The notes: generated from the sequence alone by a model not told the origin. Counted from the stretch's first letter, positions 50,294 through 59,788 are shown. The stretch: DNA of 64,000 bases from [Scytonema hofmanni] UTEX 2349 (GCF_000582685.1 NZ_KK073769.1:1004891-1068890), one strand, 5' to 3'. A program made the numbers and translations.

Positions 50294-52066
50294 CTAATTA
50301 ATCTGTACTAACGATCCTTTCAGCACCGCGATCGCACTTGTGGAAACTTCAGCCCCAGCATTACCTGAAGCCTTAAATTGAGCATTGGCTTTGGCATTCA
50401 CATTTAAACCCTCAATACTGGTATCTTGTGTAGCTTTAAGTGTCAACTTGCCTGTAGCCTCCAAAGTGATGTCTTTAGGACTTTTCATGGTGATGCCGCG
50501 ATCGTTCATGGTAATGGTATTACCGTTTTGGTCTTTCAACGCAATACCCTTATCTTCGTCAGAAATAATCATCTTATTACCCCCCGGTGTTTCCAGCGTG
50601 ATGATTTTCTTTTCGTCATCGAAGCTCACCTTCATTTGGGAACGGGTAAAAAAGCCTTTGTGATGGTTTACGTCAAAGGCTTTCAGGGGTGCTGGTTTGG
50701 CACTACTATTGAGCATTCCCAGCACAATCGGGTCGCGGGGATCGTCGTTGAGAAAGCCCAAAATCACCTCGTCACCAATTTCGGGGCGAAAGAAGGAACC
50801 GCGATTGTTACCGGCGTCTAAGGTGGCAATCCTTGACCAAATGCCGTCACTTTGAAAGTCAATTGTGGGGACTTTGACTAAGATCCGGTCTTCGCCGTTG
50901 GGGTCGTCCTGCAACTGTACCACCACCCCAATTTGCAAGCCGTTGACACCGGGAAGCAGTCCCGATGCTGGTCTGTCTACGATGTCTGTTTCCTGGTAAA
51001 ACCACTGAGGTGCAAGCCCAAGCTGCATATGAGTATACCAGGCTCCACCATTCAACTCGTGTCGAATACCGGAAACGTAGGCTAACCCATTGAAGCGTTT
51101 ACCTACCCCTTTGAGTTCGATCAACGTGTCAGGTTTCGCGTCGGGGTAGCCGATGGTCTTTACCCGTCCCTGAATCTTGGCTAACCGACTTTTCAGCAGT
51201 TGGGCATCAGCCCAAGCTTTGAGTTCCGGCTCTTGTACCCGACCACTGTGGTGTAGTTCCCAAGCCTTTAGGGCGATCGCATTCGCCAAATTTTCCCCTG
51301 ATAGGTTGCCCTGTTTATTCACCGTCGGCTCAGACCCCTCAACCTCCACCAACGCCTGATCGGTGTAGCTCCAAGCCTTTGCGTTTACAGCTTTATACTG
51401 AGAGCGAGCGTCCATTTCGGCTTCAAATTCTAGCAGATTAACGCCATAGGTGAGGGTAACTAAAGGGCTACCACTGGTGCTAGGAGCTTTAATTTTGAGC
51501 TTGCCACTTTCTGCTAGGACAATCTGCCCATTCATTTGCGATCGCGACAGAATAAAGTCCCAATCGGTAGCGTAGTATTGGACAATTTGCGGATGTTTAC
51601 CTTTAGTGCTTTCTACATCCTGGGATATACCACTATAACTGCTAATAATTTGTGCGATCGCATCGCTGTCTGTAACTTCATTAAAGTATCGGCTGTGCCG
51701 ACCGATAGTTAATTTAGTCACCGCATCCTTACACTCCAGAATCAGCCTAGAGTCACCATTAGCCCCGACTTTCAAAGAATGCTTGACAATCAGCCCTTTA
51801 AAGATTGTTTTGTTATGCCCATCGTAGCCCAGAGCAATTTCCAGTTCTTTCCCTGGAATCAGGTCATTCCCCTCGCTTGCAGCAAAGGTTTCTTCAGCAG
51901 CCTCACCATCTTGCAACACCACCCGCGCCGTTGGTACTCGGTTCACCTCCTGGGTAACTGTCAAAGACAACACCTCATAAATATTTGTGATGTCCTTGCC
52001 ATCAGAAAGTAACTTAAAAGTGGCGACTTCATAGAGCGCATTTTGGGGGATGATGAGGTCAGTCAT
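50294..52066 (-). CDS. cis8: eCIS spike protein Cis8 (VgrG-like)
   Basis: A 590-aa VgrG/gp27-gp5-type spike. The gp27-like part includes GKELEIALGYDGHNKTIFKG and a phage late-control D-like region. The OB-fold is LPGVNGLQIGVVVQLQDDPN with RVKVP-type ILVKVPTIDF, then IGDEVILGFLNDDPRDPIVL. The C-terminal needle is repetitive beta-helix (ITLETPGGNKMIISDEDKGI, ITMNDRGITMKSPKDITLEA). It pairs with the PAAR tip encoded 218 bp downstream and overlaps cis7 by 4 bp. Confidence 0.92.
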   Translation of the reverse strand: MTDLIIPQNALYEVATFKLLSDGKDITNIYEVLSLTVTQEVNRVPTARVVLQDGEAAEETFAASEGNDLIPGKELEIALGYDGHNKTIFKGLIVKHSLKVGANGDSRLILECKDAVTKLTIGRHSRYFNEVTDSDAIAQIISSYSGISQDVESTKGKHPQIVQYYATDWDFILSRSQMNGQIVLAESGKLKIKAPSTSGSPLVTLTYGVNLLEFEAEMDARSQYKAVNAKAWSYTDQALVEVEGSEPTVNKQGNLSGENLANAIALKAWELHHSGRVQEPELKAWADAQLLKSRLAKIQGRVKTIGYPDAKPDTLIELKGVGKRFNGLAYVSGIRHELNGGAWYTHMQLGLAPQWFYQETDIVDRPASGLLPGVNGLQIGVVVQLQDDPNGEDRILVKVPTIDFQSDGIWSRIATLDAGNNRGSFFRPEIGDEVILGFLNDDPRDPIVLGMLNSSAKPAPLKAFDVNHHKGFFTRSQMKVSFDDEKKIITLETPGGNKMIISDEDKGIALKDQNGNTITMNDRGITMKSPKDITLEATGKLTLKATQDTSIEGLNVNAKANAQFKASGNAGAEVSTSAIAVLKGSLVQIN

Positions 52067-52770
52067 AGTTCTGTTTTCTCCAGCGGTGGAAACCTCAAAT
52101 CAGTGTTAGTAGCCAGACGGCGAAAATTGACCAGTCCATTCACTTTGGCAACCTGTAGATAATAAGATTGGTCGCCGTAAATGCGGTGAGTCATCAGGGG
52201 TAGTGTATCACCAGCCGTTACCTTACGGATATGGGTGACATCAGGCGATTGTTTCCCTTCTTCGCGAAGACGTCGTTCCTGCTCAATGTAGTTGACAAAG
52301 GTAGCGCTAATCTTTGCCCTCAGGGGCTTACCATCGGGAGAAAACAGGGTGTAGTTGATTTGTAAGTCTTTGAGGATGCAGTCAAAGCCGTTTTTATTGC
52401 CAAAGGAAAAATTTCCCCACAGCAGCCGCAGAAAATTGGGCTTGTGGGTATTGTTTTTCATTGTGTAAACCACATTGAGAAACTCCTGCACCTGTCCTGC
52501 TACATCCTTATAGAATGTGTTAGCCTTCCCTTTGATTGGTACTACACCGGTGCCATCGAAGGTGAAATCAAGCTTGAGTTCTTCAGGACGGGTGAATTTA
52601 AATCGCGGATCGTTGCCTTGGGAGCCTTGAGCCTGGGCTAAATCGTATTCTACTTTAAAGGCTTGGGAAAATTGCTCCGGATTGATCGGCAGATCGAATT
52701 CTCCGTGCTTACTCTGAAATCGCTTATCCTCATAAGCCAGAATTTTAACTTTAGTGAGTTCGCCTGTCAT
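52063..52770 (-). CDS. cis7: eCIS LysM adaptor Cis7 (Afp7-like)
   Basis: A 235-aa protein. The N-terminal domain has LPINPEQFSQAFKVEYDLAQ and EELKLDFTFDGTGVVP, typical of Afp7/tube-spike adaptor proteins. The C-terminus is a LysM-like domain (VTAGDTLPLMTHRIYGDQSY, then YLQVAKVNGLVNFRRL). In these machines LysM is structural and connects the spike hub with tube and baseplate. It overlaps cis8 by 4 bp and lies 3 bp after cis6. Confidence 0.9.
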   Translation of the reverse strand: MTGELTKVKILAYEDKRFQSKHGEFDLPINPEQFSQAFKVEYDLAQAQGSQGNDPRFKFTRPEELKLDFTFDGTGVVPIKGKANTFYKDVAGQVQEFLNVVYTMKNNTHKPNFLRLLWGNFSFGNKNGFDCILKDLQINYTLFSPDGKPLRAKISATFVNYIEQERRLREEGKQSPDVTHIRKVTAGDTLPLMTHRIYGDQSYYLQVAKVNGLVNFRRLATNTDLRFPPLEKTEL

Positions 52771-52773
52771 AAC

Positions 52774-52950
52774 TTATCGCTCTGACTTTTCCTTGAGGAT
52801 GGCTAGAACCTGCTCCACACAAGCCGCAATAATGGCAGCCTGGGCATCAGCATCAAAATTGCCTCCCGCTTCACCTGGGTTGACATTTTGACCTTGACCA
52901 TCCTCGTTAATTGAGGTCTTAATGACCAGTTCTCTAATTTCCAGTGGCAT
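52774..52950 (-). CDS. cis6: eCIS DUF5908 protein (Cis6/Afp6-like)
   Basis: A 58-aa gene found by direct reading of the gap between cis5 and cis7. It starts MPLEIRELVIKTSINEDGQG and ends in a helix (AAIIAACVEQVLAILKEKSE). The opening PLEIREL-IK and the C-terminal helix are the DUF5908 pattern of Afp6. It is only 3 bp from cis7. Family members are a small conserved eCIS component whose function is unclear. Confidence 0.88.
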   Translation of the reverse strand: MPLEIRELVIKTSINEDGQGQNVNPGEAGGNFDADAQAAIIAACVEQVLAILKEKSER

Positions 52951-53032
52951 AGGCTCGTTTTCCGTAGAATGTTTTCCGGCTCAGGTTAGAGAAAATAGCT
53001 ATAAGCACTAAAGTGCTTACTACGAACCGAAT

Positions 53033-53512
53033 TTATGTCAGTGTCTCGAAGTAGCTGTAATTCAACTCCAGCGATTCGATCGCAATAGAGTTTTGTTCGG
53101 CATTAAATTCCGAGACCGACCACTTCTTGGGCCACGCATTAATCACCTTCCAAGTAATTAACGGTGCAGGATTTTGAGGTGGCTTGTTCCCCCCGCTAGG
53201 CGGGATGTGCAGCAAGTTGACCAGCAGATTCATCGGGCGGATGTCAAAATTGAGCATCGCATCCATGCACCACTTCACCATCTGGGAATTTTTCACTACA
53301 CCGCGCTTCAGCATCAGCGGACTGTACTTTGTACGCACTGGCAGGATATGCTCAAAACGGTTTTCGCCCCCCTCCTTCAGGGTTTCGGTCTGCATGTCTA
53401 CACTCAGACCGGTAACGCTTTGAAAGCGAGTTTCTACCACATTTTGGATCAGGTTTTCGCCCTGAAAACTGACATCAAAAAAGAAACCGACCGGGGGATA
53501 AGTGTATACCAT
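53033..53512 (-). CDS. cis5: eCIS tube protein Cis5 (Afp5-like, tube base)
   Basis: A 159-aa gp19/tail-tube-fold protein starting MVYTYPPVGFFFDVSF. Tube-family landmarks are FQSVTGLSVDMQTETLKEGG, KYSPLMLKRGVV and NAWPKKWSVSEFNAEQNSIA. It is a paralogue of Cis1 with a longer loop (LLHIPPSGGNKPPQ). It probably forms the first tube ring on the spike. The open frame extends nine codons upstream, but the Met at 53512 aligns with other tube proteins. Confidence 0.87.
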   Translation of the reverse strand: MVYTYPPVGFFFDVSFQGENLIQNVVETRFQSVTGLSVDMQTETLKEGGENRFEHILPVRTKYSPLMLKRGVVKNSQMVKWCMDAMLNFDIRPMNLLVNLLHIPPSGGNKPPQNPAPLITWKVINAWPKKWSVSEFNAEQNSIAIESLELNYSYFETLT

Positions 53513-53746
53513 CGCTAACGTTATTTCATAAATGAGCAATCAAAAGTTACAGTTTCTGACCCTGAGAGGAATGAGCGCAAAAACCGAGATCGCTCCTCTT
53601 ATTTCTCTGTGTTCTCTGTGCCTCTGCGGTTCGTTTTTCTATAATAGGACTTACGCACTCAGCCTTTGAGAAAACAAGACTTTGAGATTGCTTCCTTACG
53701 TCGCAATGACGGAAATACGTAGTCCGTGCGTAAGTCCTGTGAAAAA

Positions 53747-54181
53747 CTAACCGTTCTGAATAGTCAATCCTTCGTGGACAATCTCAATAGTTTCGATCGC
53801 AACCTCATTGCCATCACTTTTGAGATCGGTAGAATTTGCCTTCGTGGGCCAAGCCCGATTCACCTTCCAAACCACGACTGGCTCATGCTTCTCATTCAAG
53901 AGACTAATCGTCAGATCGCGACGCTCAATTGTGTTCAGAGCTACGGTATTCCACCACTTGAAGAAATCGTTGTCCCCCTTGACAGTCCCCCGTTTCATCG
54001 TGATCGGTCCAAATTTCTGCATCCCCGGCATCTGTAACTTGTTATATTGGGGCATATTTCCTTCACGGTATTCAATTGGCTGGGTTTCCACATTCAGCCC
54101 GGAAACTTCGGTGAATCCGAGACGTTTGCCGCCCCACTCTACCTGAAAATGAAACTTGGGTAATGGATAGTTGTCAGCCAT
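53747..54181 (-). CDS. cis1: eCIS inner tube protein Cis1
   Basis: A 144-aa tail-tube protein (Hcp/gp19 fold). It begins MADNYPLPKFHFQVEWGG. Family landmarks are GFTEVSGLNVETQPIEYREG, FGPITMKRGTVKGDNDFFKW and VNRAWPTKANSTDLKSDGNE. It stacks as hexamers to form the tube pushed through the target membrane and may carry cargo in its lumen. It lies 66 bp after the sheath gene and 234 bp before cis5. That cis1-cis5 spacer holds an inverted copy of CTTACGCAC (53650-53740), perhaps a terminator that keeps tube levels high. Confidence 0.92.
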   Translation of the reverse strand: MADNYPLPKFHFQVEWGGKRLGFTEVSGLNVETQPIEYREGNMPQYNKLQMPGMQKFGPITMKRGTVKGDNDFFKWWNTVALNTIERRDLTISLLNEKHEPVVVWKVNRAWPTKANSTDLKSDGNEVAIETIEIVHEGLTIQNG

Positions 54182-54247
54182 GATTAGTTAATAAGTAAAA
54201 GAGTAATTTCGATCATTGGTCTTTGTGATTATGGGCTAATTCGCCCA

Positions 54248-55825
54248 TCAGCTTTCCTGCATCTTGTGGGAGAACTTGAGGATGATGAATTCAGCCGGAC
54301 GCACCACAGCCATGCCAATCTCAATAATCATGCGACCTTCGAGAATGTCTAGGGCAGTCATGGTTTCATTCAGCCCCACTTTGACATAGAAAGCTTGCTC
54401 CGGCTTGGCTCCGGCTAATGCACCAGCTCGCCATTGTAGAATGAGGAAGTTTTCGATCATCGCCCGTACTTTCACCCAGGTGTTGGCATCGTTAGGCTCG
54501 AAGACAAAGCCCTCGGTGGCTTTCTTGATCGATTCTTCTGCCATGTTGAAGAAGCGACGTACTGGTATATACCGCCATTCATTGGAATTACCGTCTAGGG
54601 TACGGGAACCCCAAATCAAGGTACCTTTGCCAGTAAAAGCGCGGATGGCGTTGATCGACTTACCAGAGGTATCGACATTTAGGTTTTCCTGATCGGCACT
54701 CGTGATTTTAATCGTCGGCTTGATCGCCGAACTCAATGCCACATTTGCAGGAGCTTTAAACACTCCTCTGGTACTATCAACAAAGGCATACTGACCGGCT
54801 ACTAATGGACTAGGTGGCAGAATCAGGGGAATCGCATCGATCGCTGCTTTCGCTAAGTTCAATAAAACGGCATCTCCTGCCATCTTGTCGTCCTGTTTCG
54901 GAGCCAAGTCGGACATGGGTTTATTATTAAAATCACCAACTTTGGTAGTTCCATTAGAGAGAGCTTGGGAATAAACCAGTGTTACGGTAGCTTGGTCATA
55001 TTCATAATTGAAAATAGTCTCAATATTAGGCGTATAAACGGCGGAGTACTTTAGAGCATCCAGATTCAAGCTGAGATTCCGAAATTCCCCTGCGGCATCA
55101 AAGATACTTTGCCCTTCTGTGGGCATCTGCATATCCAAAATCGCAAAGCGGTCTTGCAAATTAAAACATTGTTTGATTGCGTCATCGAAAACCCCCGCTC
55201 TATCATCAGAACTTAGGGCTTGGGATTCAGGTAAGACAAATAGCGTCACCTCATCTTCTTTGGCAACCTGTGCAATCCCAGCCTGGAGATCTGAAGCCGT
55301 AATTATTTCCGCAGCAGTCTTTATCTTGCCAACGGACACGATATAGCAAGGTCCTCCCCCATTGGCAAAATATGCTTGTAGGGCATAGTACATATTGTGT
55401 TTGGAGGGGTTATCGTTCTTCGCTGACACCTTGCGATCTGTAACTATGTTTTTCTCGTTAAGAGTTTCTTCAATCGTGACAACAATTCCAGTCTCAGGTT
55501 CGGTTTTTCCAAAGTACAGTTCGTACTCTAATAACGAAGTAATCCTGACTGTTACAGGCAATTTTGCGGCATCTGCTTTTGCCAAAGCTGTTTTTGCGGC
55601 ATCTGCTTTTGTTTTATCGTCTGGTGCTTCATTGGCTGCTTTTTGTGCTGCCTCTGCTGCTGCTGTTGCATCTGCCGCGACTTTATGGTAATCAACCCCT
55701 CTGACTACAGCCATTTGTGTATAGCCAATAAAGGCAGGAATGGCGGTTTCAACTTCAGCTACAGAAGGGGGAAACTTGGAAATTTCCTCGATATAAACCC
55801 CTGGAGTTTTGTAGGTACTTGCCAT
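54248..55825 (-). CDS. cis2: eCIS contractile sheath protein Cis2
   Basis: A 525-aa sheath. It opens TYKTPGVYIEEISKFPPSVA and ETAIPAFIGYTQ, the hallmark of phage tail sheath proteins. The C-terminus has NEWRYIPVRRFFNMAEESIK, FEPNDANTWVKVRAMIENFL and RPAEFIILKFSHK. Only one sheath gene is present, unlike Afp with three. Residues about 50-92 form an Ala/Lys/Asp-rich helical insertion (DATAAAEAAQKAANEAPDDK) that looks like a surface add-on. It is followed by cis1 on the same transcript. Confidence 0.93.
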   Translation of the reverse strand: MASTYKTPGVYIEEISKFPPSVAEVETAIPAFIGYTQMAVVRGVDYHKVAADATAAAEAAQKAANEAPDDKTKADAAKTALAKADAAKLPVTVRITSLLEYELYFGKTEPETGIVVTIEETLNEKNIVTDRKVSAKNDNPSKHNMYYALQAYFANGGGPCYIVSVGKIKTAAEIITASDLQAGIAQVAKEDEVTLFVLPESQALSSDDRAGVFDDAIKQCFNLQDRFAILDMQMPTEGQSIFDAAGEFRNLSLNLDALKYSAVYTPNIETIFNYEYDQATVTLVYSQALSNGTTKVGDFNNKPMSDLAPKQDDKMAGDAVLLNLAKAAIDAIPLILPPSPLVAGQYAFVDSTRGVFKAPANVALSSAIKPTIKITSADQENLNVDTSGKSINAIRAFTGKGTLIWGSRTLDGNSNEWRYIPVRRFFNMAEESIKKATEGFVFEPNDANTWVKVRAMIENFLILQWRAGALAGAKPEQAFYVKVGLNETMTALDILEGRMIIEIGMAVVRPAEFIILKFSHKMQES

Positions 55826-55853
55826 AGTTGTGTGATTGGTAATGGGTTATTTT

Positions 55854-57041
55854 TTACAGATGGATATCAGAAAAGATGGTGGTGATGCGTTCCTTGGCAT
55901 CGGTTACGGGCTTGATTAACGCGATCGCAGGAGCTGGTAGCATCTGGTCTTTGCCATCAGTGAGCAAACTGTCTGGTTGCAAGCGCAGACCCAGTAACCC
56001 TTTGGTAGCATAAGTTTTGGCATCTATTAATTCAAAGTTAGGTAAATCGTCTTTGGTGAAGCCATGAGGCTTATCGTAGCGATAACGCCAGCGGGTTGCC
56101 CGATTTTTCCAGCGAATAACGTAGGTTTTCGGTTTTATCAGGGTATTTTGCAAGAAGGAGAAAGCTGGTGGTACGAGGCTTTGATTCAGAACAATTTCGA
56201 CCAGAGCAAATGCATCGCGAGCGATCATCGGGTCACACAGCACAAACTCGTCTACTTGGGTATTATTTAGGCATAGCTTGTAGCGTCCGGGGATAAGTCC
56301 TGAAAAATTCAGACTACAGGCGATCGCATCACCCGCAGTATGAGTCTTTGAGGCTGTAACCTCCAACGCAAAGGTTTTTTGCTCATTTGCATCTACCAAG
56401 ATAAAGCGAAAGGTATCGCCAGGATTAGCTTTAGGGATAGTATATATTCGAGAAAGTCCCTGTTGGGGGAACCTATCTAATTCTGAGACATATTGGCTAC
56501 TAGGCAAGATACCCCAATTATCAGCGTTAGGGTTCGCGCTGGCAGAAGACTGGTAAAGCAACGCTTCTAAAGTCTTGCCATCGTGATTTACTAATTGCCC
56601 TAGATGATATTCGCTCTTACCAGTGTAAAGCGACAGGGGTTGAGTCAGGAATAAGGCATGACCCTGATTACCCGATAAGTTTGAGAAATAATAAATTTGA
56701 TGGCGAGGTGCGTTTAGGGGAAGATTTGTAAAATTGGCAAAATAGCGATCGCGCACTATTAACCAGAATGTCAGCCGTTCAGGACGATTAACTGGTAGCA
56801 CAGTGGCAAAATCACCGTCCGATGCAGGCTCGACATGAGCAAAAATACTTGCTCCCCGTGGCTGTGGACGGAACAGCCAACGTAGATTTCGCAGTATCCG
56901 CATACATTCTGGGGTCGGCACTAAAGTCAAAATGTCAGAGATATCATAACCAATCGGTGGTGACTTAGGAGGATCGGGCTGTCCCAAGTAATAGTCGTGC
57001 CATATCTCCAGATCGAGGATTTTTTTATATAAAACCTTCAT
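55854..57041 (-). CDS. Unknown 395-aa eCIS-locus protein
   Basis: No family was recognised. It is predicted soluble and beta-rich, with segments such as YDISDILTLVPTPECMRILR, NLRWLFRPQPRGASIFAHVE and FRFILVDANEQKTFALEVTA. It ends ITTIFSDIHL. No signal peptide or membrane helix. Its place between the cap gene (cis16, 6 bp) and the sheath gene (28 bp) on the same strand makes a structural or assembly role near the sheath or cap likely. It could alternatively be a sheath-stabilising or cargo-loading protein. Confidence 0.7.
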   Translation of the reverse strand: MKVLYKKILDLEIWHDYYLGQPDPPKSPPIGYDISDILTLVPTPECMRILRNLRWLFRPQPRGASIFAHVEPASDGDFATVLPVNRPERLTFWLIVRDRYFANFTNLPLNAPRHQIYYFSNLSGNQGHALFLTQPLSLYTGKSEYHLGQLVNHDGKTLEALLYQSSASANPNADNWGILPSSQYVSELDRFPQQGLSRIYTIPKANPGDTFRFILVDANEQKTFALEVTASKTHTAGDAIACSLNFSGLIPGRYKLCLNNTQVDEFVLCDPMIARDAFALVEIVLNQSLVPPAFSFLQNTLIKPKTYVIRWKNRATRWRYRYDKPHGFTKDDLPNFELIDAKTYATKGLLGLRLQPDSLLTDGKDQMLPAPAIALIKPVTDAKERITTIFSDIHL

Positions 57042-57047
57042 AGCTGG

Positions 57048-57629
57048 TTATTCCTCATTCATAGAAATTCCGGAGATAACTTCGCTTTCAGCCTGCCGTT
57101 TTTGTGCCTCTATGGCTACAAGACGGGCACGATAAAGTACAAAAGGTACTTGTTTGCCACCTAGAGATCCCCAGAGGTGATTAACTTGCTCGAAGGTGAG
57201 AGAATATAGGTCTGGTATCACCCGCACATTATGCGATATGCTGCCATTTACAGGCGTAGAAGTAAATGAGATTTCCTGTTGCGACTGAAAAAACTCTACT
57301 ACCCGCGAAAGCAGTCTGAGGGCTGTTTCGTACTGATTGTGTAATGAGGAAAAAAGAATAAATAGGTTGAGGTTTACGGGAGGGTTTTGGTAAATAGTAC
57401 GCCCGTTCTCCAAGCGATAGTGACTAACATTTTTGAGGGTAGTTTCTTCTTGGAGATTGACCAAGCTCATCACCACATGCCCATTGAGCTGATTGTTTGA
57501 CCCACCGAGTTCTTCAGCCATACCAATATTATCTATCAGCACAATCTGTCCCAGACTAAGTTCTGGCTCAAGTTCCAAGATGTAACGCTGCAAACCAACC
57601 TGTATCAACCTCATTGCATCAAATATCAT
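57048..57629 (-). CDS. cis16: eCIS tail terminator/cap protein Cis16 (DUF4255)
   Basis: A 193-aa DUF4255 protein, the Pvc16/Afp16 cap family that closes the distal end of tube and sheath. Typical are the opening FDAMRLIQVGLQRYI and VVMSLVNLQEETTLKN, PPVNLNLFILFSSLHNQYET and YSLTFEQVNHLWGSLGGKQV. It is the first structural gene after a 575-bp spacer that separates it from the ATPase gene. Confidence 0.88.
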   Translation of the reverse strand: MIFDAMRLIQVGLQRYILELEPELSLGQIVLIDNIGMAEELGGSNNQLNGHVVMSLVNLQEETTLKNVSHYRLENGRTIYQNPPVNLNLFILFSSLHNQYETALRLLSRVVEFFQSQQEISFTSTPVNGSISHNVRVIPDLYSLTFEQVNHLWGSLGGKQVPFVLYRARLVAIEAQKRQAESEVISGISMNEE

Positions 57630-58204
57630 AAATTTGTCGGCGAATCAATCAACCGGATCTGAGTTTGATCTATTGGAGTAGTAGTCCCAAGGGAAACATG
57701 AAGCAATTGACGAGTAGATCCATCTGTTGCTCAAGTTTTACCAATTACAAAAGTATTTTTTTGTCTGAAACTATTAAACTTTTTGCAAAAGTCCCATATT
57801 AATGAATAACTAATAGATGCAGTTGAGACGGCTTCCCGCAGAGTAAGCCGACGAAATCCACTTATGCAAAAAGTATATTGATATATTGTTGCAACACTAA
57901 TATTTTTGAATTTCTGCAAAGCCCTGAGGGGACTTGGCGACGGTTGGGCATTTTATCTGAACTGTATAGGACTGTGTTCTAATTTTTAACTTTATTGGTT
58001 AAAAATTAGGAAATTGTGTTATTTTTAGCTATTTTTTCTGAACCCTGCTGCCCAATAAAAACAATAAACTTTTTTTGTCTTTGTTTTGTTGAATGTAATA
58101 AATATTTTTATTTTATGTATTTTGACTCCATAGGTTCTGTTGCCAAAACTCACTATGGATGAGCCTTCTTTTGGGCGATCGCTCTTTAACTTTAACTTTG
58201 CCCG
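57630..58204. promoter_or_regulatory. 575-bp spacer between the eCIS ATPase gene and cis16
   Basis: No credible ORF. It contains a perfect 12-bp inverted repeat, CTAATTTTTAAC at 57979-57990 and GTTAAAAATTAG at 57998-58009, which may be an AT-rich terminator or operator. The rest is AT-rich. It probably separates the ATPase transcript from the structural operon and holds the promoter for cis16 onward. Confidence 0.5.
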
Positions 58205-59578
58205 CTACATCATCTTTCCGGCTTTGCTAAATTCCCGCTTGATCGCGTTGAGTATATTCTGTTGATGAATAACTGCATCACCATACTGTAATGCTTGCAA
58301 GCAGCAGTGTTGCACCACATTCATAATGTCGGAACCAGTCAGATCGTAGGTAGTCGAAAGCTGAGTTAAGTCTACATCCTCAGCCAGCCTCAACTGGGAT
58401 GGGAAAGCCATTTGCCACAGTTGCAGCCGCTCTTTGGAGTTGGGCATAGGAAATTGGATGAGGGATTGAAATCTGCGGAGGAAAGCCTCATCGATGTTGC
58501 TCTTGAAATTGGAGGAGAGAATCACCAGCCCGTCGTAGTTTTCTACCCGCTGCAATAAATAGCTTACCTCTTGATTGGCGTACTTATCATGGGCATCACG
58601 TACATTGGTGCGCTTGCCAAATAGAGCATCAGCCTCATCAAAAAACAGAATCCAATCCTTACTTTCGGCTCGTGCGAAAAGATTGGCTAGGTTTTTTTCC
58701 GTCTCACCGATAAATTTTGACACCATCATTGAGAGGTCTATTTTGTAAACATCTTTACCAGTATATTTACCCAAGAGGGTGGCTGTGAGGGTCTTACCAG
58801 TACCAGGGGGACCATGAAAGAGAACCCGATAGCCCAGCTTGAGCTTCTTTTTCATGCCCCATTCATAGAGAATGGTTGAACCATGAGTAATCCAGCCTTC
58901 CAAGTCGCGAATCTGTTGTAAAGTCTGGGCATTGAGAACTAGATCCTCCCACTCCATCTCGGTGGTGATGCGCTGTGCGGGAAAACCCATGCTGAAATGG
59001 GGACGGGAAAAGTGTCCTTGGGTAAAGAGGTCGATGTAATCCTGAGTCATCACTAGTTTACCACTCATCAGGGGTTCACCCTCTGCTGGTGGATCGAGGT
59101 AAAGTACGCGATCGCGTGCAAAGGGGTGTTCCTCACTGAAAACTTCCTGGAAACGCAGGCGATCGCGAAGCAGCTCAGAAGGAGTATCGGCAAACTGGCT
59201 ATTTCCCAAAATGAACAGCACCGTCTCACCGGTCGGCAGAAAGCCGCGATGGGATTTGCCGCGCCAACCGCCAATTTGGGGATAGTCACCTGCCTGGGGC
59301 AACTGAGCCACGATCAGCCGATCAAAAAAATCAGGTTGTAGATGCGGGACTAGGGCAATCAATAGGGTCAGCTGTGCGGCAGTATCTAATTGATACCTAC
59401 GAATAAACCAGGGCAGGGGAGTTTCTGCAGTCAACCATTCATCCGGTGGACTGGGCATTGCAACCCTTGCCTGTCCGTTATCGCTGAAGTAAGAGTCCAT
59501 GCGCCACTGGATCACCTGTGTCAGGTAGTTGAGCGCTGTTTGTAGGGTTAAAAACTGTAAGTTAATTTCTGTACACAT
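58205..59578 (-). CDS. cis15: eCIS AAA+ ATPase Cis15 (Afp15-like)
   Basis: A 457-aa AAA+ ATPase. Walker A GPPGTGKT is at 256-263, Walker B ILFFDEAD at about 310-317, and the second region of homology is in NIDEAFLRRFQSLIQFP with arginine fingers. The N-terminal about 200 residues are the eCIS-specific domain. Afp15-type ATPases are needed for assembly or for cargo loading. It is the most upstream gene of the cluster and is divergent from a small membrane protein gene across 210 bp. Confidence 0.93.
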   Translation of the reverse strand: MCTEINLQFLTLQTALNYLTQVIQWRMDSYFSDNGQARVAMPSPPDEWLTAETPLPWFIRRYQLDTAAQLTLLIALVPHLQPDFFDRLIVAQLPQAGDYPQIGGWRGKSHRGFLPTGETVLFILGNSQFADTPSELLRDRLRFQEVFSEEHPFARDRVLYLDPPAEGEPLMSGKLVMTQDYIDLFTQGHFSRPHFSMGFPAQRITTEMEWEDLVLNAQTLQQIRDLEGWITHGSTILYEWGMKKKLKLGYRVLFHGPPGTGKTLTATLLGKYTGKDVYKIDLSMMVSKFIGETEKNLANLFARAESKDWILFFDEADALFGKRTNVRDAHDKYANQEVSYLLQRVENYDGLVILSSNFKSNIDEAFLRRFQSLIQFPMPNSKERLQLWQMAFPSQLRLAEDVDLTQLSTTYDLTGSDIMNVVQHCCLQALQYGDAVIHQQNILNAIKREFSKAGKMM

Positions 59579-59788
59579 TAGTGCCGATTATGTCATTTCA
59601 TAATAAATTAGATTTGTGATGTAAGAAGAGAGCATATTTTAGCCACGTAGTACAGATTAATCTTAAGCGGTTCCAAAACTAGACATAATTAGTTTTTCTG
59701 ACTCAGATTATTTCGTATAAAATATCACTAATAAATCAAAATATGAATTGAGTGTAGCGGTATCAAACGAAAAGATTGACTAAAATTT

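Noticed and set aside
57731..57919. 62-codon minus-strand ORF between cis15 and cis16
   Set aside because: No ribosome binding site or motif; the region is AT-rich and more likely regulatory.
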